Shown here piece by piece: positions 46,432-55,959 of a DNA stretch of 64,000 nt (position 1 is its first letter; every line of letters starts with the position of its first letter). The stretch is from NCBI GenBank assembly GCA_023101885.1, contig JALPQD010000089.1, positions 481,087 through 545,086 on the forward strand, read 5' to 3'. Below the pieces are notes generated by a model that had not been told where the DNA came from, made no database searches, and saw only the letters and a list, made by a program, of their open reading frames with translations. The DNA comes from Typhlomys cinereus. Its lineage: Eukaryota > Chordata > Mammalia > Rodentia > Platacanthomyidae. The position numbers and the translations under genes were made by a program.

Positions 46432-46681
46432 TACCCCATTCAACAGAGTCTTCTTTTAAACTCTCCAATACCGACGGATAGTCTTTTTTATTCTCTCAGT
46501 ATTTCACATAAGAATAAACTGAATTTATGATATTTTCACACCTTAATCCCCAATCCCATCTTCCTTCCCTTTTCCTTATTACAACGCTTTTTTTCCTGCA
46601 AATCTCCTTCCTATTTTCAAGTCTTTTTGCATGTGTGATCTTGGTTTGCCTTAGATGGCATTTGTCTGAGTACTTGCTGGA
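46432..46681 (-). mobile_element. L1 3'UTR-like segment, duplicate copy B
   Basis: Near-identical to 45735-46007 from TACCCCATT through CTTTTAAACTCTCCA to GGCATTTGTCTGAGTACTTGC. Confidence 0.65.
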
Positions 46682-46799
46682 TTGTGAATCATATATCATT
46701 GGGAGATGTGGGTTTTTTTTTTATCTTTTCCCTTCTATGGAGAAATATTGATAAGAAAAATCTCGTACAGGTCTTGTGGAAATATACCTAACTGCAGTG

Positions 46800-46918
46800 A
46801 CATTCTTTTATATCAATATAATTTACTTTGTTCTTTGATACTTTCATACATGGATACAATGAATTTATGTGTTTCCACCCCTTACTACTCAATCCCATCT
46901 CCCTCCTGCTGGGGTTTG
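46800..46918 (-). mobile_element. Diverged L1 3'UTR-like segment
   Basis: ACTTTCATACATGGATACAATG and CTCAATCCCATCTCCCTCC are the usual reverse rodent L1 3'UTR phrases, weaker than the duplicates upstream. Confidence 0.5.
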
Positions 46919-47376
46919 GATAACTTATCAGTGGGTAAATCATTGAGGAAAGAAGCTCCCCATCTCCTGACTGGCATTAGCCTTCAAGAGTCTCTCAGAA
47001 AGGTGCAGTGTCAAGATCTTTCCACTTTCATGGTAAAATGTTGATATATGAAGGTCTATTAGAAGTGACATCACTGTAGTGAGATCCTGGGTGGGCCAGT
47101 GGACATTGTCTGGCAGTGCCCCTCTCTAGCCCCAGATGCTTACATTCTTACTGCCCTTCTTCTGAGAGGTTTCCTGAGCCTTAGGAAAAAGGAGTTGGGA
47201 AGGACAATTCTGATGTCTCCTTTAGGGGCAGCAGTGGATGGATATTCTTTGGTAAGTTCCAGACACTCCTCAGTGCCTGGAACATTATGCTAATTCCCTT
47301 AATCTTCACAACTAGTTGATTTAAACCTTCACTATTTAATGTCTACGGAAATGTTGTGTCTGATGTTGAAATGGAA

Positions 47377-47379
<3 letters not shown>
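46919..47379. other. Intergenic, nothing recognised
   Basis: Unique-looking sequence. Confidence 0.4.

Positions 47380-47381
<2 letters not shown>

Positions 47382-47432
<51 letters not shown>
47382..47432. repeat. (GT)n microsatellite
   Basis: About 25 uninterrupted GT units. Confidence 0.97.
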
Positions 47433-47433
<1 letters not shown>

Positions 47434-48391
47434 GGCTAATGGTCATTGTTTACTAGATGTGCTACAGTCACCGTGGAAACACAACTCTGGGTGTGACTAG
47501 GAAGGTATTCCTAGGAAGGTTGAACAGAAGAAAGGAGCCTAACTATGGGTGGCACCATCCCTTAGACTGGGGTCTCAGACTGAACCCAAAGGAGAAAGTT
47601 GATCGAGCACCAGCATTCATCTCTCTTTGCTTCCTGACTGTGGATGTCATGGGACCAGCTATGTGGCAGCATGCCTTTCCTGCGCCCTCAACCCTCGAGC
47701 CCAAAGGAACTCTTCCTCCCTATGTTGCTTCATGTCAGAGATTTGGTCACAAGAGAAGTCACTACTGTAGCTAGCAAAGTCAATCTTTTAAGATTACGCT
47801 CACCCACGGATAAGACACCCATGTCCTAGCAAGTACTCGGGCACCTGCCTGTACAGACATCGCAGATGAAGCCTGGTGGGGCCATACATGCAAAAAGATG
47901 TGAAAATAGAAGGGAGACTGGCTGGAAAGGAGAAAGTGTGAAATGGGAGAGAAGAGGGAGGAAGGATTGAATAATCAAGGATGACAGCACATAAATTCAT
48001 TGCACTTATGTTTGAAAGTGTCAAAGAAAAGCAAGCAAAAGGTTACCCGGCTAGGAATTGGGTAAATTTGGGTTTTAAGCTTTGAGCAGAAGACTTTCAA
48101 CTTGGAAAAACTCAGTGCTGTGAGCTTTTCAGTGCAGACATCTGGTGGATTTTTATGTAGCTCCTCTCTACCTACTGCTGTCTCCACAATTACAAGTCCA
48201 AGCAGAAACTGTGGTTTCTTCAGACTTCCCTTACCCCTCCCTCCTTCAAGGAAATCACCATGCACATACCCCTCCATCATTCTGACTCTGGCTCTCTAAT
48301 CTCTTGAAGGGAACAAGAACCACTTCTGTTTACACCTCGTCTGGTCATTCTAGGGTTCAGAAGAGACACTGTCATGAAGACAGAGACTTTG
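47433..48391. other. Intergenic, no recognised feature
   Basis: About 960 bp of unique-looking sequence. Confidence 0.45.
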
Positions 48392-48396
48392 CCAAC

Positions 48397-49281
48397 TGTA
48401 GCAGATAACTTGGATGATGGCGGTAAATTCATGAACAGACAGCTTAAGGAAACAAGGGGTTTGTTTAGGCTAATGATTATCCAGTTGTTGCAGGTTGCTC
48501 TTCCTTGGGGCTCTTGTGTTCCGGAACCAGAGATTGAAACCAGAACACATTGAGGGGCACAAGTAGGAATTTTATTGAAATTTCGAGAAGAAACCTCATA
48601 AACGCTTGGTCCAAGAGAGGCAAGGAGGAAGCCATAGCTCTAAAACGAGAGTGAATCAGAGCAGAGGAGATAGCTTAAAATCAGAAAGAACAGAGAGAGA
48701 GTCGCCATGAGCACATGGCTAGGAGAGAACACAGCTGCTACGCTGGGACAGCAGGGTGAGAAAACCTGAAGAAGAGGAAGAGTGATGGAGTGAGCCACAA
48801 TCTTTTAAAGTCCTCCCATTGCTATTGAGTGTCCCAATTACCGGGAAAATGAAGTAAAGACGGAAGTGTAGTGGACGTGGTTCCCAATGGACTAATAATT
48901 TCTAATAGAAATTAAATTACTGCCTCTTGGTTATCGTCCTTATCCAGCTTGGCAGGACAGTCTACACCAACATCATGAGTTGAGACAACTGGCCACACAA
49001 TATCCATACAGCCACGGGACTGCTGAGAGGGACAATCTTTACCTGCCAGACATACATGTCTGACCAAGTATGCAGAAGAATGCCAACTTCTCAACTAGCT
49101 CCCTCCACCTTATTTACCTGCTCAGGGCCTAGCCGCACCCATCATGCGATGGGTCTTCCCCATCAATCAAACAATCTCTTGAAGGCTTGCTGGGGGCCTA
49201 GCTCAACCACTGATTCTTTACAAACAAAGCCAGAGTTCGAACTCTCAACCGTCAAGTTGACACCTGTATGAAACTAGGACA
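48397..49281 (-). mobile_element. LTR of the abundant family (copy 7), reverse, with 5-bp target duplication and nested insertion
   Basis: Left end TGTAGCAGATAAC, right end ...CTAGGACA. CCAAC flanks both sides (48392-48396 and 49282-49286) as a 5-bp target-site duplication. Without the nested element at 48482-48930 it is about 436 bp, the size of copy 6. Confidence 0.85.
48482..48930 (-). mobile_element. LTR-like element nested inside the LTR
   Basis: Interrupts the family alignment. It is flanked by TTATC at 48477-48481 and 48931-48935. It contains GGAATTTTATTGAAATTTCG, whose complement carries AATAAA, and resembles the element at 38219. Exact termini uncertain. Confidence 0.65.
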
Positions 49282-49286
49282 CCAAC

Positions 49287-50429
49287 ATACGAGGAAATAG
49301 GAGCAGGAAGGACTGCAGCCAGAAGGTGAAGAAAGGATCCTGCTTACATGTCCCCTGGAAGTGACTCACTTCAAACCCCAAATGACAAGACTAAGGGTTG
49401 TTTTAAATAAATATCCCAGTTCTCAATTGCCTATAAAGCAGCATCAGCTGTGGGGTTGTGGGCAGTAGGTTCTGGAAACAATCCCAGGATGGGATCCTTT
49501 CAGGAAGAGGGAAGAGGAGCCCTAATCCTGACTTTTCTCCTTCTCCAAGCTTCCCAGCCTCAATCCCATCTCCTGGCAGCTCCTACCCACCTAAGAAGCC
49601 GACAGATGCATTTCTAGTTATGGACCAGAAGGGGTCGCTGCAGAGCGATCCGCGCTCAGGGCACTCCTAAACTGATACACAGACATCCTAAGGCACTGTG
49701 CACAACCTGGTTGCCCTTTTGCAAAGACGCTCTTATACTCCGTGGCCGGACCTCTTTCACTTCATCTTGTTCTATCTTTCTCTTCCCTTCTACTCCTTTG
49801 CTTACTCCCTGCTCCTTTGCCCCCCCCCCAAAAAAAATTGAAGTGCACATTAGTGCCCTGCCTCTGGGACCACCTGTGCTACTGAGGTCCTAGATATGCT
49901 CCCTCACCCCTTCCTGTCTGGGATCCGGTGGCAGGTGCTTGGAGGCGTGTAAGACTCAATGAAGGAGTTTCCAGTCCTGGGGTGCGGTGTGAGTGGCACA
50001 TCTGTTGAGACTGAAAGGCGGGCAGGGGGGGATGGGCTGAGGGGTTCCACAAAAATTTCTTTCCTCTCTTAATGAAAACCCGAGGGGAAAAAACGAGAGA
50101 AGTTCTGTTCAGGCCCTGCGAGTTCTGGAGCTTGAGATTCTGACGACTTGCTAGGGTTACAGGGGGAACCTGGAGAAGAGAGAGAAACAAGAAAGAACAA
50201 AAAAGTTACTATTCCCCCACCTTGCCATTCTTGGAATCCCCCCCCACACACATACACCCATACACAGACACACCCTCTCTCTAAGGTTTTCTTTGGCACA
50301 CACAAACTGTCAGGGAAAGGGGTGTGTGTGTGTGTGTGTGTGTTCTTCTTTTGTATTCCTTTGGCTTGGGGAATCCAAGCCGGTCGGCTGTGAGGCACAA
50401 AAGAGAGAGACCCTTTAACGTTCTGCAGG
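49287..50429. other. 5' flank of the SRRM4 CpG island, no repeats recognised
   Basis: About 1.1 kb free of obvious interspersed repeats. It holds short C-rich and A-rich runs (49820-49838) and a small (GT)n (50321-50343). A weak CTCF-like match lies at 49625-49639. Confidence 0.5.
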
Positions 50430-50956
50430 CACAGACTTAACGCCGCGCCCCTCTGTGGGGGTGGGGGGAGGTCGGCTCAGCAGATGGCGAGAAGCCCCAG
50501 CGGTAAGGGATGGTCCATCAAACGACACTGGGGGCGGGGGGAAGGTGGGAGGAGGAGTCCAGAGCCGCCCCCAGGCGCAAAGTAGACCGCCCCCAGCCCC
50601 ACCCTGCAAGCCTCAGCAGTGCCTACCAGAAGTGAGGGGGGGACTTGCCGGGGGTGTGTGTGGAATGGTTGAAGAGGTTAAGTATTTTGACTTGTCCCCT
50701 CAATAGAACATGCGCTCCAAGACTTGGGAAGGGGAAGGGAGGTGGCCGAGCCCCAAGAGCACACAAGGAAGGTCGAAGGGGACGGGCTGGAGGAAGAATG
50801 GGGGCTGGAAAGCAGGATTGGCGGCCAGGTTTCGTTGAGGTTGCAGGAATTGGCTTCACCGAGGGCTGGGCGTCGCAACTTGGTGGCCGGGGAGGGGGCC
50901 CTGGTGACAGGCGTGCGCCCCGCCCTTTCTCCTCCCTGGACCTGCAGGCTTTTGTT

Positions 50957-50980
50957 ATGCAGATGGCGGCAGGAGGCTGA
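50957..50980 (+). other. Possible 7-codon upstream ORF in the SRRM4 5' leader
   Basis: ATG CAG ATG GCG GCA GGA GGC TGA encodes MQMAAGG and stops. No other ATG occurs between it and the SRRM4 start at 51520. It matters only if transcription starts upstream of 50957. Confidence 0.4.
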
Positions 50981-51414
50981 GTCGGAGGTGGTGGTGGAAG
51001 AGGAGGAGGAGGAGGAAAAGGAGGAGGGATTGCCGGGGAGGAGGAGAGTCGAGAGGAGGGGAGAGGAGGGTGCAGCTCGCGCGACCAGCCTCCTCCTCCT
51101 CCAACGTCACATTGTGCGAGAGACAAAACCCGGGCGCGCCGGAGCTCATAGGCGCACGCACGCCAGACGACCGGGTCGCCTCTCCTTCTCCCCCGGAGCT
51201 ACCGGGAAAGCCGGCCCCGCTTTCCCTTCCTGGGGCGCTGGGCTCCGCCAGCTCGCATTGCCCCGAGCCGAGCCGGAAGGTGAAGGGAGCGGGGCCGATC
51301 AGCCTTCTTTCTTCGCCGCCTGCCCGGACCGAGGCGACCCATCCCATCCCAACCCATCCCATCCCCCGCCCTGAACTCCGGTCTCCTTTCCATCCCTGGA
51401 GGAGGCTTCCTGGC

Positions 51415-51424
51415 GGACAGCGCC
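51415..51424 (+). promoter_or_regulatory. RE1 right half-site (GGACAGCGCC)
   Basis: An exact copy of the right half of the full RE1 at 51460-51480; the identity extends to CGGACAGCGCCCGG in both. The left half here (CTTCCTGG) is poor, so this is at most a half-site for REST. Confidence 0.55.
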
Positions 51425-51459
51425 CGGGAGCCGTCTGCGCCCCGGTTTGGAATCCACAT

Positions 51460-51480
51460 TTCAGCACTTCGGACAGCGCC
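51460..51480 (+). promoter_or_regulatory. RE1/NRSE site for REST in the SRRM4 5' leader
   Basis: Left half TTCAGCAC, two spacer-region bases TT, then right half CGGACAGCGCC. It matches 19 of 21 positions of the canonical NRSE, with both half-sites intact and canonical spacing. It ends 39 bp before the SRRM4 ATG. REST (NRSF) recruits CoREST/HDAC and Sin3 complexes to such sites and silences neuronal genes outside neurons. SRRM4 is an established REST target, so this site is the likely operator. Confidence 0.92.
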
Positions 51481-51519
51481 CGGACGCCCCGGAGGGGACC
51501 CCCCTGGTTGACTGCAACC

Positions 51520-51650
51520 ATGGCCAGCGTGCATCAGGGCGAGAAACAGCTGTTCGAGAAGTTCTGGCGTGGGACCTTCAAAGCGGTGGCCACTCCGCGT
51601 CCTGAGAGCATCATCGTTGCCAGTATTACGGCCCGAAAGCCGCTGCCAAG
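51520..51650 (+). CDS. SRRM4: SRRM4 (nSR100), first coding exon, partial gene
   Basis: SRRM4, serine/arginine repetitive matrix 4, is a neuron-specific nuclear splicing activator. It promotes inclusion of neural exons and microexons by binding UGC-containing intronic enhancers, and it switches REST splicing to the weak REST4 form. This exon encodes the first 43 residues (MASVHQGEKQLFEKF to ARKPLP) plus two bases of codon 44. I recognise the vertebrate SRRM4 N-terminus, notably EKFWRGTFKAVATPRPES. The start is chosen from that match and from a strong Kozak context (A at -3, G at +4). The exon ends at the donor AAG|gtaatg; reading on meets a stop at once. The Ser/Arg-rich body and the C-terminal eMIC domain lie in later exons outside the window. 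Residue 5 is His; my memory of the human protein has Gln there. Expected full length is about 600 residues. Confidence 0.93.
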
Positions 51651-51656
51651 GTAATG
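51651..51656 (+). other. SRRM4: Splice donor of SRRM4 coding exon 1
   Basis: CCAAG|GTAATG, a good U1-type donor. It splits codon 44 after its second base (phase 2), giving Arg or Ser. Arg is expected from the known SRRM4 protein. Confidence 0.88.
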
Positions 51657-53099
51657 ACCTGGTTTCTAGAGACCCGGAAGGCTCCCCCCGCGTTTCTAGC
51701 CTGTGCTCCAGAACCTTTGCGGGATGTCCGCAGGCTGCTGGGCCCGACAGGCGGCTGGTCGTTTCCCATCACTACTCGGTATCTGTCTCTGGAACATGGG
51801 ACCTCCTAATTGCTTTTGTGAAGCAGAGGCTGGTGTTAGGGGGAAAGGGATTCCTTGAGGGAAGCAACACTCCCAAAGACTCCTTGCCTCCTACACAAGA
51901 GGTTTTGCTTTCTTAGGGTGGGCGGTGCAATTGGGGTGTGACTTGAGGGAGAAACTTTTCTTGGGATCACAAAGGCCAGAGGGCAGGGGCCAAAGGAGTA
52001 CTGAGGGCTGAGGGGGATTGTACTAAAGATGAACACAATTGGAAAGGTGCTCAGAGAGCACATTTTTTACTCTCAGCACGGAAAGTAGCAAAAGCTCTGA
52101 CAAAAAAAAAAAGCGTAAGACTAAAAGCACCTTCCAAGCAGCAACCTTCACTCTAGCCCTAGCTGCTGATATAGTGTTGTCTTCTCTACTCCATGCTCGG
52201 AGTTGGAGAACAATCTTCCAAAATAAGGATGATCATCATGGAGAGTTTATTTTGTTTTGATTTTTTATTTTTTGATTGGTTTGATTTTGCCTCTCCCTCC
52301 CACCTTCTTCCACAAAATTGAATCTGGTTGGATTTGAACCCAGGTCTGAGAAGAGATGCTGTTTTGGACATAAAAGGGAAGGGGAGAGAAGAGTAAATAA
52401 AGAAATGTAAAGCAAGAGGAATTTAAAAGAAAAAAGAAAGAAATGGGATGTGGGGTAAAAAGGAGGTTGGGGAAAACAGAAACCTTCCAAAACAGAGAAA
52501 GCTCAATTCTTTTCATAAGTCATTCAATTTAGAGGAGTTTGAGGACGAAAGGAAGACGGCTGTGCCCTCTGTCAGGGAAAATCAAGGCAATATGAAAACT
52601 CATCTTTCGCTGGTGTCGGCTGAATGGCTCAGAGAGTGGAAGGGGAAGAATCAGCTCAGGGGGGACACTTGGAGGATTTATTAATTCTGGCAGGCTGCAT
52701 CAAGGAATAGATTGAAAACATGTCTGAGAAACTGTTTCCGACAGAATATGCCCCGTCTTGCACAGAGAAATCTGAAGTTTTCCAGCAGGTGTTGGGGGGA
52801 GGGGGTCAGAAGACTGATGAGGAGAACTTCTCTGTCCAGAAACTGGATCCCAAACCAACGAACTTCTCTTGGGTTTGACAGACGCTCATGTAGGTCTTCA
52901 GATACAGAGGTATCTCGTGTGGGGGAGTGGGTGGGCATCACACAGGATGGAGCCAGTAGAGCACAGAGCCTGCAGGCAGACATGGAGAGGTGGGGTAAAG
53001 CCACTAACACAGGGGGCACCAGAGGCTATTGAAAGCTGATGATGCTTCTTTGCTTGGTGGGAGGTTGGGGGGGGGAAGGAAGCTCTTTGTGGAGAGTTT

Positions 53100-53107
53100 T
53101 GACGTCA
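53100..53107. promoter_or_regulatory. Palindromic CRE (TGACGTCA) in intron 1
   Basis: A perfect 8-bp CREB/ATF site, about 1.45 kb downstream of the exon 1 donor, in the repeat-free first part of the intron. Confidence 0.5.
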
Positions 53108-53738
53108 GCACTTTTATCTCCCAGATTTTCTGCCATCCAGTTCACCTTTGGCATGCACTTACTGCTGGTATAATCCTCGTTGGAGGGACAAGATAGAATT
53201 TTGTCGGATCTATAAATGTGGCATTTGGTCCACAGTCTTCAGGCTATTTCAGGGGTACATAGGGAGGAAAGAGGATTGCAGAGTGTTTTAAGATAAGCAT
53301 GCTTTGTGTTGAGGCATACCTAGCTTGAAACTTTCATGTCTGTTTGTCTGTCTTCCATGAACACACGATTTTGGCAGCCGTAGCTTCAGTCATATGAATT
53401 GCCTGTCTAGAAGTTCCTCCAGTTCTCCTGTTTGCTAGAGCTGTGGTTAATAGAATTTTAATCTGTCCGAGACTTTTATCGAAGTTCCCACATAGCCAAG
53501 TTCCACCCTTTGTATCATTTCACTCTCTCTGTATTTCCTTCCTCTTGGACAACCCCCACCCCCAGGTGTAAGTCTGTGAGCCCTTGACTGATTTCAAACC
53601 CAGAAGACCCTATTTTATACTTTTGGAACAGGCATGACCTCTCTGCAGAACAGATTTCAGCTTTGTGGACATTTCCTTTGGCTTAGGAGAAAGAGGGAAA
53701 GGGAGACAGAGAAAGACAGAGAGACAGAGACAGAAAGA

Positions 53739-53774
53739 GAGGGAGGGAGGGAGGGAGGGAGGGAGGGAGGGAGG

Positions 53775-53844
<70 letters not shown>
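53739..53844. repeat. (GGGA)n followed by (GA)n
   Basis: About ten GGGA units then about 32 GA units, preceded by a shorter GACAGA-rich lead-in from about 53697. Confidence 0.97.
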
Positions 53845-53847
<3 letters not shown>

Positions 53848-54446
53848 GGTCCCCAAGAAAGGCTGGGATTGAGTTGTCAAATTTTCAACAGACTGACTAT
53901 AAAACCTGACTCATTGCTTTGTCCTCTAGTGATGGTCAATTTCCAGTTCCCTTCCAGCCTTCACTTCTTCCTGAAGGGTACAAACATCACGTTTCTCAAG
54001 CTGAGTTCTTGGATGCTGGCATAGCAGCCCATAGCCCTGGTGACTTCTTTTCTCTAAGCTGGGGACTGGGTCTCGTCAGCAGTGCTGCGTTGTGTGAGTC
54101 AAGCCCAGCATCACAGTCAGCAAATCAGGACAAGTCACTGTCCGCAGGAAGACGCAGATGGGTGGGTGAACTAGCCCGTCCTGTTCATATTTGTCTGTAG
54201 AGGAGGGTCATGCCCCTGGATGAGCTTCCCCCAGATATTGTAAGTCTCTTCTGCTGAAGATGAGTTTGCACTAGGATAGAGGTAACGCATTTCAATTTGT
54301 TGATTTCACAGCAACACGCATCCCTCATCGAGCAACCGCACTCTGAGCAGAACCCTCCTCCCCCGTCCCTCTGCTTCCCTCCCTCCGTGAGGCATTCTTG
54401 ACGAGGCGAGAGAGCTTTATCGTGCATCAGGCTGCAAGCAGATGTC

Positions 54447-54460
54447 TGACGCACGCGTCA
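54447..54460. promoter_or_regulatory. Inverted repeat TGACGC-AC-GCGTCA
   Basis: Two ATF/CRE-like half-sites in inverted orientation with a 2-bp centre. A short (CAGT)n run follows at about 54474-54490. CpG-containing sites are rare in the surrounding intron. Confidence 0.35.
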
Positions 54461-54499
54461 GCACGGCGAGAGGCAGTCAGTCAGTCAGTCTGTCAGCCC

Positions 54500-54640
54500 A
54501 GTGGTTACTTAAGCACCAGCTGGAGCCGAGCATCCGGCAACCTGGGATCCTGGATCTGTCTCCTAAGCATTTCCAGCAAGTGTCTTTACCTTGCTGAGCC
54601 TGTTTGGTAGTTTGAAAACTGAAGTAGTAACCCTCGCTGC
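54500..54640 (+). mobile_element. MIR-like SINE fragment
   Basis: GGTTACTTAAGCACCAGCTGG, TGTCTTTACCTTGCTGAGCC, then GTAGTTTGAAAACTG. Diverged MIR order. Confidence 0.5.
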
Positions 54641-55136
54641 CCCACACCGGGTGAGGATCCAGGCAGCTGCAGCTCTTGTGAGGCATTTGCTTAATAGACC
54701 TTAGTTATGTCGTGAGGCTCGTATTGGCTGAAGGGAAATCACGCATTCTTAGGACTCTGCCCTGGAGTATGAAGACTGACAATATGAAGTCGTAGCTCTG
54801 AACAGGTGCCAAGTCTGAAGGGGACAATATGCATGAAGCAGATGGGAGGGGGTAACCTCACAATTCCTTCCTGGAGGGAAGGTTAGCTCCTCTCCCATCC
54901 AGCTTCGGACTTAGAGGGTGTGGCATGATGAAGAAGGATCTGGATGAAGCACAAACAAGTGCAACACTGTGCAGAATGTTCTGGAGGTATGAATAGGGAA
55001 CAGCAGGGACTGACAGTCTAAAGAAACTCAAAATCCTCTGACAAAAACTACAATTGCATTCCTTGAGTTTGCATGAAATCTACAGTGATTATGTAATTTG
55101 TAGTTCATATCAAGAATTCTTTAAGAAGGAAAGAGT

Positions 55137-55262
55137 GAGGTCAGACATCCAGGCCCATACCTGTAAGTCTAGAGCTCATGTCCCTGAGGCAAGAAGATTG
55201 TGAGTTCAATGTCAGTTGGGTCTACAGAAAAACTATCTTGAAAACATAATGACAACAACAAA
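55137..55262 (+). mobile_element. B1-like SINE
   Basis: CCCATACCTGTAAGTCTAGAG, CTGAGGCAAGAAGATTGTGAG and TCTACAGAAAAACTATCTTG, ending in an A-rich tail that runs into the purine tract. Confidence 0.7.
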
Positions 55263-55557
55263 GAAAATGAAAAAAAGAAGAAAGGAAGGGAGGAAGGAAG
55301 GGAGGGAAAGAGGGAAGGAAAAAGAAGGGGTGAAGGGAAAGTAAGAGAAAGAAAGAAAGAAGGAAAGAAAGAAAGAAAGAAAGAAAGAAAGAAAAAGAAG
55401 AAAGAAAGAGGAGAAAGAGGAAAGAAGGTAGATGGAGGAAGGGGAAGGAGAGATAAAGGAAAAGAAAGGAAGAGAAAGAAAGAGAGAGAAAGAGGAACAG
55501 AGGAAAAGAAAGATAAAAGGGGAAGGGAAGAAGGAAGAAAAGAAAAGAAGGAGGACT
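55262..55557. repeat. Long GAAA/GGAA/GGGA purine tract
   Basis: About 295 bp that is nearly all A and G on the plus strand, growing from the B1 tail. The minus-strand Ser/Phe/Leu frame through it is not a gene. Confidence 0.95.
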
Positions 55558-55959
55558 GCAACTGTTTAGGATGAAAATTCTGACACAGACAATCTTAGGA
55601 AAACAGAAAGGTCACCATGGTCAAACATCATCCTCTAGCAGCAAGTCCTCCCCCCACTTTAGTGATCAAGATTCACTACACAGAAAGAGACACCCCTCTT
55701 CAAAGAAGGATAGTCATGTTGCTTAACTTGATTCCCTTTATTAATTTCTTAGGCTAGAAAAGTTTGTACCTATGTAGTTCCAGCTCAGTGCAAACCTTGC
55801 CTTTGAAAGCAGCTCAAGCCACAGGAATCATATCGACACACAGTTGTATCTGGGGACCTAATGAACACATAAAAATCATTTGAAATTGGCATATGAGTTA
55901 TTTGTGGATGTGTGCGCACTCCTTGAGAGTTGGCCCAGGGGCTCCTTAGATACAAAGTG

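Larger units (their letters stand above)
50430..51720 (+). promoter_or_regulatory. SRRM4: CpG-island promoter of SRRM4
   Basis: CpG density and G+C rise sharply here compared with everything upstream and peak at 51120-51500. GC-box-like sites occur at 50531-50540 (GGGGCGGGGG), 50566-50574, 50587-50594 and about 50917-50925. A YY1-like core ATGGCGGC lies at 50963-50970 and a half-CRE ACGTCA at 51103-51108. I saw no TATA box near the exon, as expected for a CpG-island promoter. The transcription start cannot be fixed from sequence alone. Confidence 0.85.

Noticed and set aside
1..50400. Search for SUDS3 or another upstream protein-coding gene
   Set aside because: No exon-like frame with recognisable protein sequence. 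The interval is consistent with the gene-poor region 5' of SRRM4.
51070..51519. Open frame extending 150 codons upstream of and in frame with the SRRM4 ATG
   Set aside because: It contains no ATG in frame, is Pro/Ser/Arg-rich as expected for GC-rich leader DNA, and the known SRRM4 protein starts at MAS. Read as untranslated leader lacking stops by composition.
50623..51521. Long minus-strand frames (167 and 188 codons) across the CpG island
   Set aside because: Pro/Ser/Gly/Arg low-complexity translation of the antisense strand of a GC-rich promoter. No splice structure or recognisable domain.
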